A stretch of DNA of 64,000 nucleotides, from contig CM075650.1 in the NCBI GenBank assembly GCA_037953625.1, positions 121,813,706-121,877,705 of the forward strand, in the 5' to 3' direction. Position 1 is the first letter of the stretch. Each line of letters opens with the position of its first letter. Positions 1 through 9,945 of this stretch are shown piece after piece. The DNA comes from Crotalaria pallida. Taxonomy: Eukaryota; Streptophyta; Magnoliopsida; Fabales; Fabaceae. The position numbers were made by a program, and so were the translations under genes. The notes below the pieces were generated by a model, which made no database searches, was not told the origin of the DNA, and saw only the letters and a program-made list of their open reading frames with translations.

Positions 1-653
1 TGCTGAGTTGGGAAAATGGTACGCGTGTCAGTTTTTGATAAGGTACCAGTACCACCAGCACCTAAGGAACTGTACCTAAGTTTAGTCATATCCATTATAC
101 CCTTCATCATTCAAAACAAAAAAAAACCCCAAACCCCAGCCACATTTTCAACTTCTTCCACCCCAAGCAAAACCCCATAACTCCATGCAAACCTCTTCCA
201 TATTCCACTTTTACAACCCTCTTTCTCTATAACCCCCTTTAACCCCTTCCATATTCTACTTACAAACCTCTTTCATTAGAAGACACAAGTGAAAACACAC
301 ATTATATTTGTAAATGAGCTCCAGTGGCCTCTCTCTACTTGTTGTTGAAGGTAACATTCATCTTCCTTACATTTTTTTACGTTACTGTTAATATTCCGAT
401 TAACCAGTGTCAGAAATTTAATTAATTCTGACACGGGTATATCAGAAATTATTAATAAATTTTCTAAGTGTATTCCGAAACACATGTGTCAGAAATTTCT
501 ATGAAATTTGATAAAATATAGTTCATTGCTTATTTGAAAATCTGTAGTATTACATGTTGATCTTTTTTTTAAATGTTAATTTAGTTAGCATAAATGCATA
601 TTTTTAAAATGCTTATTTGAAAAATGATTTAATGTAGCTAGCATAATTAAGCA
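1..653. other. 5' flank and subterminal part of MULE copy A
   Basis: No gene is visible here. From about 87 the sequence matches the left part of the second MULE copy at 60.8 kb: an ATTATACCCTTC block, A/C-rich stretches, then TTCCGATTAACCAGTGTCAGAA and TCTGACACGGGTATATCAGAA blocks at 390-500. The C-rich outermost TIR found in the other copy is not recognisable before 87. Bases 1-86 are therefore unexplained, either flanking DNA or another insertion that removed the TIR. Confidence 0.5.
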
Positions 654-1371
654 ATGGAAGAAGACATGTTCGGTGATCTTCAAATACAAGTTGCAGGCTT
701 TCCCGACCACGGGTATGCATTTTACCATGATAAACCCTTTGTGTCGTGTGAGGAGTTGGTGAATTATGTTAAGAAGGATGGAAAGGAACAAGGATTTTTT
801 TTTGAAAATTTCAAGGTCCGATTCAGGAAAAAGAGAGAGGGTTGTGTTGAGTTGTGAAAGGGCGGGTATATTTGTGTTGGATAAGAGATCTAAAGGGAAA
901 AACATAACCGGATCGAAGAAATCCAATTGTCCCTTTAGCATTTATGCTAAGCCGACTGTAAAAGGAGGACCATGGGCACTAGATGTAAAATGTGGAAGAC
1001 ACAATCATCCTCCCTATGATTCACTTCTAGGACATGGTAGTGCTGGTTCTCTTAATCCTGAGGAAAAAGATTTTGTTCAAGAGCTAACAAAAAGTGGTGT
1101 GAAAGTAAATAGGACTATGACAACGTTGAAGGAGAGACATCCGGATAATGCATCCACTATTCGCCATATTTACAATGCACGAAAACGTTATCGATTGAAT
1201 ATTCGATTGCCTAGAACAGAGATACAACATCTAATGAAGTTATTAACTGATGAAGGTTATGATACTTGACATTTTGAAGGCAATGCAGTGCAGAATATGT
1301 TCTTTGTGCACCCAACTTCCATACAATTGCTGCGCAATTTCAACATTGTATTGTGCATAGATACCACTTTC
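654..1371 (+). pseudogene. Truncated MULE (MURA/FAR1-like) transposase
   Basis: The start codon at 654 opens a frame that runs to about 800. There a T-rich tract marks a frameshift, and the similarity continues in the frame of 766-1371. The second part carries an FAR1/WRKY-GCM1-like zinc-binding N-terminal region (CPFSIYA, then C and H residues ending GRHNHPP), the usual DNA-binding part of MURA-type transposases. An in-frame TGA lies at 1267. After it comes the start of the MULE transposase domain (FFVHPTSIQLLRNF, then VLCIDTT), which contains the first catalytic Asp. The similarity stops immediately after that Asp, where the convergent PMD gene ends. The rest of the DDE domain is absent, so this is a nonfunctional remnant. 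A domesticated FAR1 gene is unlikely given the frameshift, stop and truncation. Confidence 0.75.
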
Positions 1372-1374
1372 TTC

Positions 1375-1608
1375 TCAATTTCTTCTTCCCCAGACACGTC
1401 TCCCTTGACCTCTTGCTTCGTTCTCCGCCTTTTCTTGCTGCTCGGCCCTGCTACCCCTGCGAACCCGACCACCTCGTCTTCTGGATTGCATACGAGGAAC
1501 ATCTTCGGTGATCGCTCTGGTACATAATTCCATGATCTCCTCATAAACATCATCCGGTAATGAGGCCCTATGCGATTGGATCAAGTCCCCAACTCGCACT
1601 AACCTATC
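1375..1608 (-). pseudogene. PMD gene exon 4 (basic C-terminus)
   Basis: The exon follows an acceptor TATCAG (1614-1609), begins DRLVRVGDLIQSHRASLPDD, ends Arg/Gly/Glu-rich, and stops at TGA 1377-1375. It abuts the truncated transposase end on the opposite strand. Confidence 0.7.
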
Positions 1609-1691
1609 CTGATATCAAACCTATACAAAACATAATGTTAGTATCCCATAATGTTAAGTAGTGTTTTGAAAGTAATGTAATATCAACTTAC

Positions 1692-1756
1692 ATTAAGGAG
1701 TTCATGATTCTGAACCATCACAGATGTTGGCAAAAGATAGGGGTGAGAATATTGAT
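1692..1756 (-). pseudogene. PMD gene exon 3, 3' part, beyond the Athila insertion
   Basis: Removing 1757-22075 joins this piece to 22076 in frame (the codon run continues DWV, HQYSHPYLLP). The piece ends at a GTAAGT donor (1691-1686). Seamless joining supports one ancestral exon interrupted by transposition. Confidence 0.75.
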
Positions 1757-1761
1757 GCACC
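1757..1761. other. Left target-site duplication GCACC of Athila
   Basis: GCACC here and at 22076-22080 flank the Athila-like element, directly outside TGTTGATGTACC on the left and CCCAAATCA on the right. Confidence 0.9.
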
Positions 1762-4096
1762 TGTTGATGTACCAGCAAGTGGACTGGGTCAACGAGTAAT
1801 ATAGTCTGGAAGACCGAATATCGTCCCACAGGGAGTTGTGTTTTTAGTATATTTCCACCTTAGTATAATTAATTAATAAATCCTATAAACTAAAAAGTGA
1901 TTTAAATTAAAATTCAGATTTTAAAAAGATGATTAACTAAACTAAAAGGTTGCTGAAATTAATTACAAACATGAGCACAATGGAGGGAAAGTGGTTAGGA
2001 ACGTTGGTTTCATTGTAGGTTTCACTTATTCAATTATAATTCAGATTTTACTTTAATTATCCTCCAATTCATGGACTATTCCTCTCAAATAGCAATAGTC
2101 AGATTCCTCTTAACATTACCCTAATTTTCTATATATTTAATCCTTGATTCCTCAACAAATTACAATATAAGAAAATATCCATTCAGCACAAGGGAATTAA
2201 AAAGCCATATAATCATCCAATTATATTCCTATATCTTGGACTGATTATACCATTAATTGCATGGCCTATTCAAAATCCCAACTTCCGTTGTGAATTAAGA
2301 AATCCAAAACATAAATTGCGCGGGTTTATGTATGAAATAAAAACTCAATTAATGCATGAATCAAAAACAGCAAAATCCTAAATTATAAACTGAAATAAGC
2401 TACGCCATACAAATTCACCTTGTTCCTAACACGAGGTGTAACAACCCGATTTTCGAAAACCGAAATAACTGACTTTTATTTATTTATGTTACAAAAATGA
2501 GGCCATTTTTTTTTGAAGGACTTGAAAACATAATTGAAAGGTTATTAATACCCTCCAACCTTTCCTTTCGAAAACCGAGTTGTTACTTGGAACCAAACTC
2601 GTCTACTTCACTTTCCGTAAACCGTCTAGTTCTACCTAAGCAACTCCATTCGTTTTCTTAAAGAAGATTGAACACATTTTTATAAAGTTATACGAAGTCG
2701 GGCAGTCTTCAGATTAAGTGAAGTTACATAAGCATACCATTGCTCAGGTAATCCTTGTCACAACACGTTCACTACAATCTAAACTAACTATACAATTGTT
2801 CAACTACTCTATTGAAAGCAATCGGGTGAAGGTCCTTCTTCTTCTTGTGTCCTCTCTTCCTTCCCAAGGATGATGCTTCTCGGGTGGGGGTTTCTTCTGT
2901 GTCATCGTGCCCCGGCTTCCCTTCGTCTCTTGTAGTATAATTCCACCGCTTCTCGTACTGCGCCTTCTCCTTGCAGTTCTTGTATCCTCGCACGGTGACT
3001 TGTCTCAGCAATGGTCCTAAATCAGCTCCGCTCAGTTGATGCTTCGGGTCGGGGATCATGATCTGAGCATGACCGACCCATACCCAACCCCTTGCGGTTC
3101 GCTTCCATCCCCTTCCATATTTGCTCCATGTGGTGACATCCATACAGCATTCCGTCTGCCCGTTGAAATGCCGGCAATACCGATACGCCAACGAACAGGA
3201 GAGAGTAAGCATTCCGGACGCGTAGCGTCGACGGTGTGGATTTACGGTAGGCAAAATAATAGGACACACAAACAATGCACACATACACACAATAGCTAGC
3301 AAACATACTATCGTCATTACTCGCAATCTATCTTCATTTCATCTTATTATTATTTACTTCATATTTCTCCAATCTTATTTCCCATCTCTTTCTTAAGACT
3401 CACCATCCTCTCCACGTTTCCATTCTCAACTCTTCCTCATTTCCCACACTTTTCAACTCTCACTCATATAACTCTGTTCTTACAATTTTTTATTGAATTA
3501 TAGACATCGATGATCAGGGGAGTTAAAGGATCATCGAGGTACGCGTTCCTTTCGTAGTTAGCACTCACATCTCAAGCCTACATCTCCTCGGCCATCCATC
3601 CACCTAGTCGGAAGCAAACAGGAGTACAGGACCTTTACCGTGCGGGCACGACAGCTGTCAATCACAAATGGTCCCAGACCAGGAGGCCCAGCCTCAATAC
3701 ATAATAACATGGCACACTGCCTCGCAGTGGCAAACAATTGCCCCACTCCAGTCCCTCTCACTGTTCCTGAACTGCCATAGGGGTGACAGCACTATTCCGG
3801 TCCCGGGTGCGGAACTTACCACGGCATTAGACCCAGTCCCTACCACGTTAGTACGCCACATGTGGGATTCATTCCGCCCAGAATAGTACTCAAGGCAACG
3901 TGACGTTTTACCGCCCGAGCCTACCCTAATGCATTCATCAACCCGAATATCCCTGATATTCGGGGTACCTTCCTCTCCACTACTTCGCACTCTCGTATCT
4001 CACCGTGTTCGCTGTTAATGTCTTTTAAAGTCTTTTAGTTTTTCATTTACCTAATAGTCGGCTCACCCTTCGTACATCCCTTCAGTGAGTCCCGAC

Positions 4097-5805
4097 TGTA
4101 AGATCCATGAAGAATGTTTTGATAAATGCCAAAAGGTTTTGAACAAGCTACAAATGTGTTGATCAAGTTCAACCTCAACAAGCAACAACAAACATCAAGT
4201 TATGAAGAGAGAGCCAACTCATAAGACTTAGTTTGGTAGTTTATGTTTTATTGTTTTATCTTTAGCCTCACAAGTCTCTTAGTTTATGAGTTTGGGTAGA
4301 GTATATAAAGGGTAGTGAATCTCTATCATAGTCATGATTATATCATATTTTGAGTATTCACTTTGTCTAAAATCAATAGGTGGAATAAAGGTTAGAAAGA
4401 AAAGGTTTAGTTTTTGAGAAAACAAGTTTTAAGTGATTTTTAATCAAAATAATCGATTAACAGGTTTAGATAATCGATTAACAGTATATTTTGAACAGAT
4501 AATCGATTAACAACTTTTGATAATCGATTATCTGCACTTTTACTCGAGTAAAATTATTCAGCCTTGCGCACTTACTCGATTAATGCATGATTAATCGATT
4601 AACACTTTATTTAATCGATTAACACGTGCAGATCTGGTTTTTAAAATGCGTTTTTCACTTCTCAAAAGCGCTTCTAATCATTTCTAACTTTTGGGTATTC
4701 TATATAAACCTATTTCTAACCTTTGTGAATCATTATTACACTTTAGATCAAATCAATTTCTCAAAGCCACACTATTCTCTCTCACTTTCTCAAGATCAAA
4801 GCTTTAACTTTTACATTCTTTGATCAAGAACCTTGAATCTCTCATGTTGATATTTTCATAGCTTTTGAAAGAGATTCATAGGATTGTTATTTTTTTTCAT
4901 TTGAGTTGTAATCATTGCAAAGAAGGCAAACACTCTACAACAAAGGAAGTCTTGAAGAAGTTATTCATCAAGCAAAGTTATTTGGAAGCCTTGGTGTGGC
5001 ATATCATCAAGCACTTGGAAGTCTTGTAGTGAAGCAAGCAAGTGGAAGTCTTTGAAGAATCTCAAAGCATTGGAAGTCTTGTTATGGGGTATCGGCAAGC
5101 AAGAGAAGAGGTTAGATTAGATATCAATAGGGTTACAAGGCAAGGGTGTGGTATCTCTTGTAGGCTAGCAAGAAGGGAGTCTTGTGAGACATTTACTTGT
5201 AATTTGAGAAACTCTAATTCCTCATAGTGAAGAATCTCTCTTGGTTGAAGAGGGGACTGGATGTAGCTTTCAAGTGGATGAAAGTGAACCAGGATAAATC
5301 ACTGTGTCGTATCTCTAAACTCTGTACTCTTTACAATTCAAGTCATTAATTGTGTTCTTGATTGAAAACCTAGAAAAAGTGATTTTTCATAATTGATTGA
5401 ATTGAATCTTAATTGTGCAAAATTGATTTTGGGAAAATCATTTTCATAACCTAGGTAATCAATAAGAATATTGGTGTTAATTGTTTCCGTTGAATTTCTG
5501 ATCTTACGTGTTGATTGATTGATTTTCGTATTTGATTGAAAAGTGATTTTTCAATTTTAACATTGATTAATCGAGTAATTGGTTTCATTAATCGATTAGT
5601 TTGAATTGATCATTCGGAATTAATCGATTAGTTGACTTGTTAATCGATTAATAGAAAGAAATTTGCAAAAATCATTTGATTTAATAGTTTTGATTTGTTT
5701 CTTTCGAAAATCTTTCAAGGTTTCTCTAACACCTATTCAACCCCCCTTCTAGGTGTTCTCCTAGTGTTTCCTAGTTGTTTCACCCACCGATTGTAGGTTC
5801 TCACA
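4097..5805 (+). repeat. 5' LTR of gag-only Copia copy 1
   Basis: The LTR begins TGTAAGATCC and ends GGTTCTCACA. It carries two clusters of ATCGAT/CTCGAG palindromes (4447-4625 and 5570-5655) and a TATA box between them. Short ORFs inside are not genes; one at 4626 recurs in the other LTR only because the LTRs are duplicates. Confidence 0.92.
4701..4708 (+). promoter_or_regulatory. TATA box of Copia copy 1 LTR
   Basis: TATATAAA lies 75 bp downstream of the last member of palindrome cluster 1, the expected U3/R position. The equivalent in the 3' LTR is at 8834-8841 and in the minus-strand copy at 54562-54571. Confidence 0.6.
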
Positions 5806-5807
5806 AT

Positions 5808-5819
5808 TGGTATCAGAGC
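5808..5819 (+). other. Primer-binding site of gag-only Copia copy 1
   Basis: TGGTATCAGAGC, complementary to the 3' end of initiator tRNA-Met, lies two bases after the LTR. Confidence 0.88.
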
Positions 5820-5875
5820 TCGGTCGAAAGACACGAGCATAGAGCTTTTTCGTTAAGATCCTTGAGGAAGCTACA

Positions 5876-7528
5876 ATGGGATTCGTACCCTTTGGTGGTG
5901 AAGGTGCTTCAATAAATCGCCCTCCTATGTTTGGTGGAGAGGGTTATGCTTATTGGAAAATTAGGATGAGAATCTTTATAGAAGCTATAGATGTGAACAT
6001 TTGGGAAGCCATTGAAAATGGTCCTTATATTCCCTCAAAAGATGTAGAAGGTGTGCTTACACTTACTCCCAAAGATAAGTGGACCGATGATGATAAAAGG
6101 AAAATTGAATATGATTTAAAGGCTAAGAATATCATCACCTCCGCTCTATCTTATGATGAGTTCTTTAGAGTCTCCCAATGTCAAAATGCCAAAGAAATGT
6201 GGGACACCTTGCAAGTCACACATGAAGGCACTAGTGAAGTTAGGCGTGCTAGATTAAATTCTTTGATGCATGAATATGAATTGTTTCGTATGTTGCCTAA
6301 TGAATCTATATGTTTTATGCAAAAACGTTTTACTCATATTGTTAATCATCTCATTGCTCTTGGTAAAACTTTCTTGAATTGTGAACTTGTTAACAAAGTT
6401 TTAAGATGTCTAAGTAGGGAATGACAACCTAAGGTTACCGCAATTGTTGAATCAAAGGACTTGGACACCATGGACTTAGCAACACTTTTCGGAAAGCTTC
6501 AAGAACATGAAATGGAGCTTGGACGCTTGCATATGCATGAAGAATCGGACAAGAACAAAGAAAGAAAAGGAATTGCTCTTAAAGCTCAAAGGTCATATCA
6601 AAAGGAAGAGAGTTCCGATAATGATGATAATGAAGATTCCGATTCAGACATTGATGAAGAGGAAATGAAGCTTCTACTAAGAAAGTTCAATAAGATTCTA
6701 AGGAGAAAAGGAAGGTTGAACAAAGACAAAAGTAAAGAGAAGAATTCCCCACACTACAAGACAAAGACTTCAAAAGAAGATGACAAGAAAAGCACATCAA
6801 ATAGTTCTTCGGATGATGAAGATGTCGCTTGTCTAAACTTGATAGCTCTAGTAGAAGAAGAGGATAGTTCAAATGATGAATCAAGTGAGAAAAGCTACGA
6901 AAGCGATGTAAGTGAAACTAAATCCGAAATTTCTTCTAAATATGAAATGTTATATAATGCTTATGAAGAAATGCATAAACAATTTAAGAAACTAGCTTTG
7001 AAAAACATTGAAAGGAAGAAGCTCATTTTGAAACATCAACAAGAGATTTTAGATCTTCAAAAACAAGTTGATGAGCTTAATCTTGAAAATGAAACTCTTG
7101 ATCTTATATATGCTAGTTCTTCTTGTGATTGTGCTAGTAGATTGAATAATGTGGTTGATTGTGAGGATTGCAAGTTGCTTAAAGATGAAAATTCTATTTT
7201 GAAAAATAAGCTTGCAAGTTTCACAAATGGTGATATAAGATTGCGCACATTGTTAAATTTTCAAAGAGAAAATTCAAACAAGTTTGGTTTGGGTTATACT
7301 AATGCTAAGAGTAAATCTCATAGAAATGTTGTTGATTTTTCAAAGGTTGATTAATCAATTGCTCCAACATGTTTCTATTGTGGTACTCATGGACATACTT
7401 CAAATGTGTGTTATATTAAAGTGCATGGTATACCTAAAGGAGATTTTGTTTGGGTGAAAAAGGGTGAGAGTCCCTACACTAACAAAAATGGATCCAAAAC
7501 CATTTGGATACCAAAAGGCAAAGCATGA
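5876..7528 (+). pseudogene. Gag of gag-only Copia copy 1
   Basis: One frame of 550 codons starts at 5876 and ends at TGA 7526-7528. It is broken by TGA at 6422 (a Trp codon in relatives: LSREWQPKV) and TAA at 7352. The N-terminal UBN2-type gag domain is clear (GEGYAYWKIRMRIFI, ALSYDEFFRVSQC, MWDTLQVTHEGTSEVRRARLN, MQKRFTHIVNHL). A Ser/Asp/Glu-rich and coiled-coil middle follows. The second zinc knuckle CFYCGTHGHTSNVC is present, but the first knuckle found in the sister copy (CHECGKPGHLKYSC) is deleted between KTSKE and DDKKS. Gag would form the particle. Two stops mean this copy needs readthrough or is dead. Confidence 0.88.
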
Positions 7529-8230
7529 TTGTTTTGTAGGTAATATTGAATATGCAAATGATGGTCTATACACATTCTTCAAATCTTCAATTGGTATCAA
7601 GAAGAGAATCCTACAAATTGGTAACATTTGATATTATATAATTGGTATTTATTTAGTTACAATTAGTATTATTTCTCTTGATGTGACATTGTTTATACTT
7701 TTGAGAAAATACTATTGGTATCAAATTCTTACAATTAGTATTATAATTGGTATACAATTGTTTCAATTGGTATCATTGAGTGATTATTAGATGATTATCA
7801 TGCTATTGAAGAAATGTTTGGTATAGAGATAGTATGGTTATTAATTTCTCTATTTTGGTTTAGATATCTCTATATATGACATAGTACTCTCATAGTATGA
7901 CATAGTATTTCTTATTTTGGCTTAGATTTTATATTTCAACTGGTATATATTACTTTTTGATAATGCCAAAGGGGGAGAAATAGTATGTTTTGACTACTTT
8001 GTGGAGAAATGGTATATTTGTTTGGAGAAAGGTTTGTTTTGTTGTTTTTATGTAGGTTGAGCAAAGTTGTTGGAGATAGGGGGAGAATCAAGCTTTTATC
8101 TCAATTGGAATTCAAATGTCAAAAGCATTGATTGAGGGGGAGCAAGAGTCTTACCAAGTGATAAAATGGTTCAAGCGTCAACAACTTCACAAATTCAAAA
8201 CATGTTTGTCATTTTCAAAAAGGGGGAGAT
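7529..8230 (+). repeat. 3' noncoding region with TTGGTAT array and PPT-like tracts
   Basis: TTGGTAT occurs at 7591, 7642, 7714, 7747 and 7767, three of them extended to TTGGTATCA like the PBS. GGGGGAG tracts occur near 7971, 8079, 8136 and 8222, and only the last abuts the LTR. There is no coding potential. Confidence 0.65.
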
Positions 8231-9940
8231 TGTAAGATCCATGAAGAATGTTTTGATAAATGCCAAAAGGTTTTGAACAAGCTACAAATGTGTTGATCAA
8301 GTTCAAGCTCAACAAGCAACAACAAACATCAAGTTATGAAGAGAGAGCCAACTCATAAGACTTAGTTTGGTAGTTTATGTTTTATTGTTTTATCTTTAGC
8401 CTTACAAGTCTCTTAGTTTATGAGTTTGGGTAGAGTATATAGAGGGTAGTGAATCTCTATCATAGTCATGATTATATCATATTTTGAGTATTCACTTTGT
8501 CTAAAATCAATAGGTGGCATAAAGGTTTGAAAGAAAATGTTTAGTTTTTGAGAAAACAAGTTTTAAGTGATTTTTAATCAAAATAATCGATTAACAGGTT
8601 TGACAATCGATTAACTGTATATTTTGAATTGATAATCGATTAACAACTTTTGATAATCGATTATCTGCACTTTTACTCGAGTAAAATTATTCAGCCTTGC
8701 GCACTTACTCGATTAATGCATGATTAATCGATTAACACTTTATTTAATCGATTAACACGTGCAGATTTGGTTTTTAAAATGCGTTTTTCACTTCTCAAAA
8801 GCACTTTTAATCATTTCTAACTTTTGGGTATTCTATATAAACCTATTTCTAACCTTTGTGAATCATTATTACACTTTAGATCAAATCAATTTCTCAAAGC
8901 CACACTATTCTCTCTCACTTTCTCAAGATCAAAGCTTTAACTTTTACATTCTTTGATCAAGAACCTTGAATCTCTCATGTTGATATTTTCATAGCTTTTG
9001 AAAGAGATTCATAGGATTGTTATTTTGTTTTCATTTGATTTGTAATCATTGCAAAGAAGGCAAACACTCTACAACAAAGGAAGTCTCGAAGAAGCTATTC
9101 ATCAAGCAAAGTTATTTGGAAGCCTTGGTGTGGCATATCATGAAGCACTTGGAAGTCTTGTAGTGAAGCAAGCAAGTGGAAGTCTTTGAAGAATCTCAAA
9201 GCATTGGAAGTCTTGTTGTGGGGTATCGGCAAGCAAGAGAAGAGGTTAGATTAGATATCAATAGGGTTACAGGGCAAGGGTGTGGTATCTCTTGTAGGCT
9301 AGCAAGAAGGGAGTCTTGTGAGACATTTACTTGTAATTTGAGAAACTCTAATTCCTCATAGTGAAGAATCTCTCTTGGTTGAAGAGGGGACTGGATGTAG
9401 CTTTCAAGTGGATGAAAGTGAACCAGGATAAATCACTGTGTCGTATATCTAAACTCTCTACTCTTTACAATTCAAGTCATTAATTGTGTTCTTGATTGAA
9501 AACCTAGAAAAAGTGATTTTTCATAATTGATTGAATTGAATCTTAATTGTGCAAAATTGATTTTAGGAAAATCATTTTCATAACCTAGGTAATCAATAAG
9601 AATATTGGTGTTAATTGTTTCCGCTGAATTTCTGATCTTACGTGTTGATTGATTGATTTTCGTATTTGATTGAAAAGTGATTTTTCAATTTTAACATTGA
9701 TTAATCGAGTAATTGGTTTCATTAATCGATTAGTTTGAATTGATCATTCGGCATTAATCGATTAGTTGACTTGTTAATCGATTAATAGAGAGAAATTTTC
9801 AAAAATCATTTGATTTAATAGTTTTGATTTGTTTCTTTCGAAAATCTTTCAAGGTTTCTCTAACACCTATTCAACCCCCCCTTCTAGGTGTTCTCCTAGT
9901 GTTTCCTAGTTGTTTCATCCACCGATTGTAGGTTCTCACA
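8231..9940 (+). repeat. 3' LTR of gag-only Copia copy 1
   Basis: The LTR is nearly identical to 4097-5805, with scattered substitutions and few indels. It is followed by the target duplicate CCGAC. Confidence 0.92.
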
Positions 9941-9945
9941 CCGAC

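Larger units (their letters stand above)
4097..9940 (+). mobile_element. Gag-only SIRE-like Copia element, copy 1
   Basis: LTRs 4097-5805 and 8231-9940 (about 1.71 kb) are flanked by CCGAC at 4092-4096 and 9941-9945. The initiator-Met PBS TGGTATCAGAGC is at 5808-5819 and the polypurine tract AAAAAGGGGGAGAT ends at 8230. The 2.4-kb interior encodes only a Gag related to that of the full-length SIRE-type element at 35.2 kb, followed by 700 bp of noncoding sequence with TTGGTAT repeats. Protease, integrase and RT are absent, so it is a nonautonomous (TR-GAG-like) family that would need pol from a relative. A second copy lies at 53.5 kb. Confidence 0.9.

Noticed and set aside
654..1371. Domesticated FAR1-like transcription factor gene
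   Set aside because: Frameshift, stop and truncation in the catalytic domain, within a MULE.
4447..5655. CRISPR-like array from repeated palindromes
   Set aside because: Plant LTR context, irregular spacing, no conserved long repeat or spacers.
5808..5819. tRNA gene at PBS positions
   Set aside because: Only 12 bases complementary to a tRNA end. No cloverleaf.
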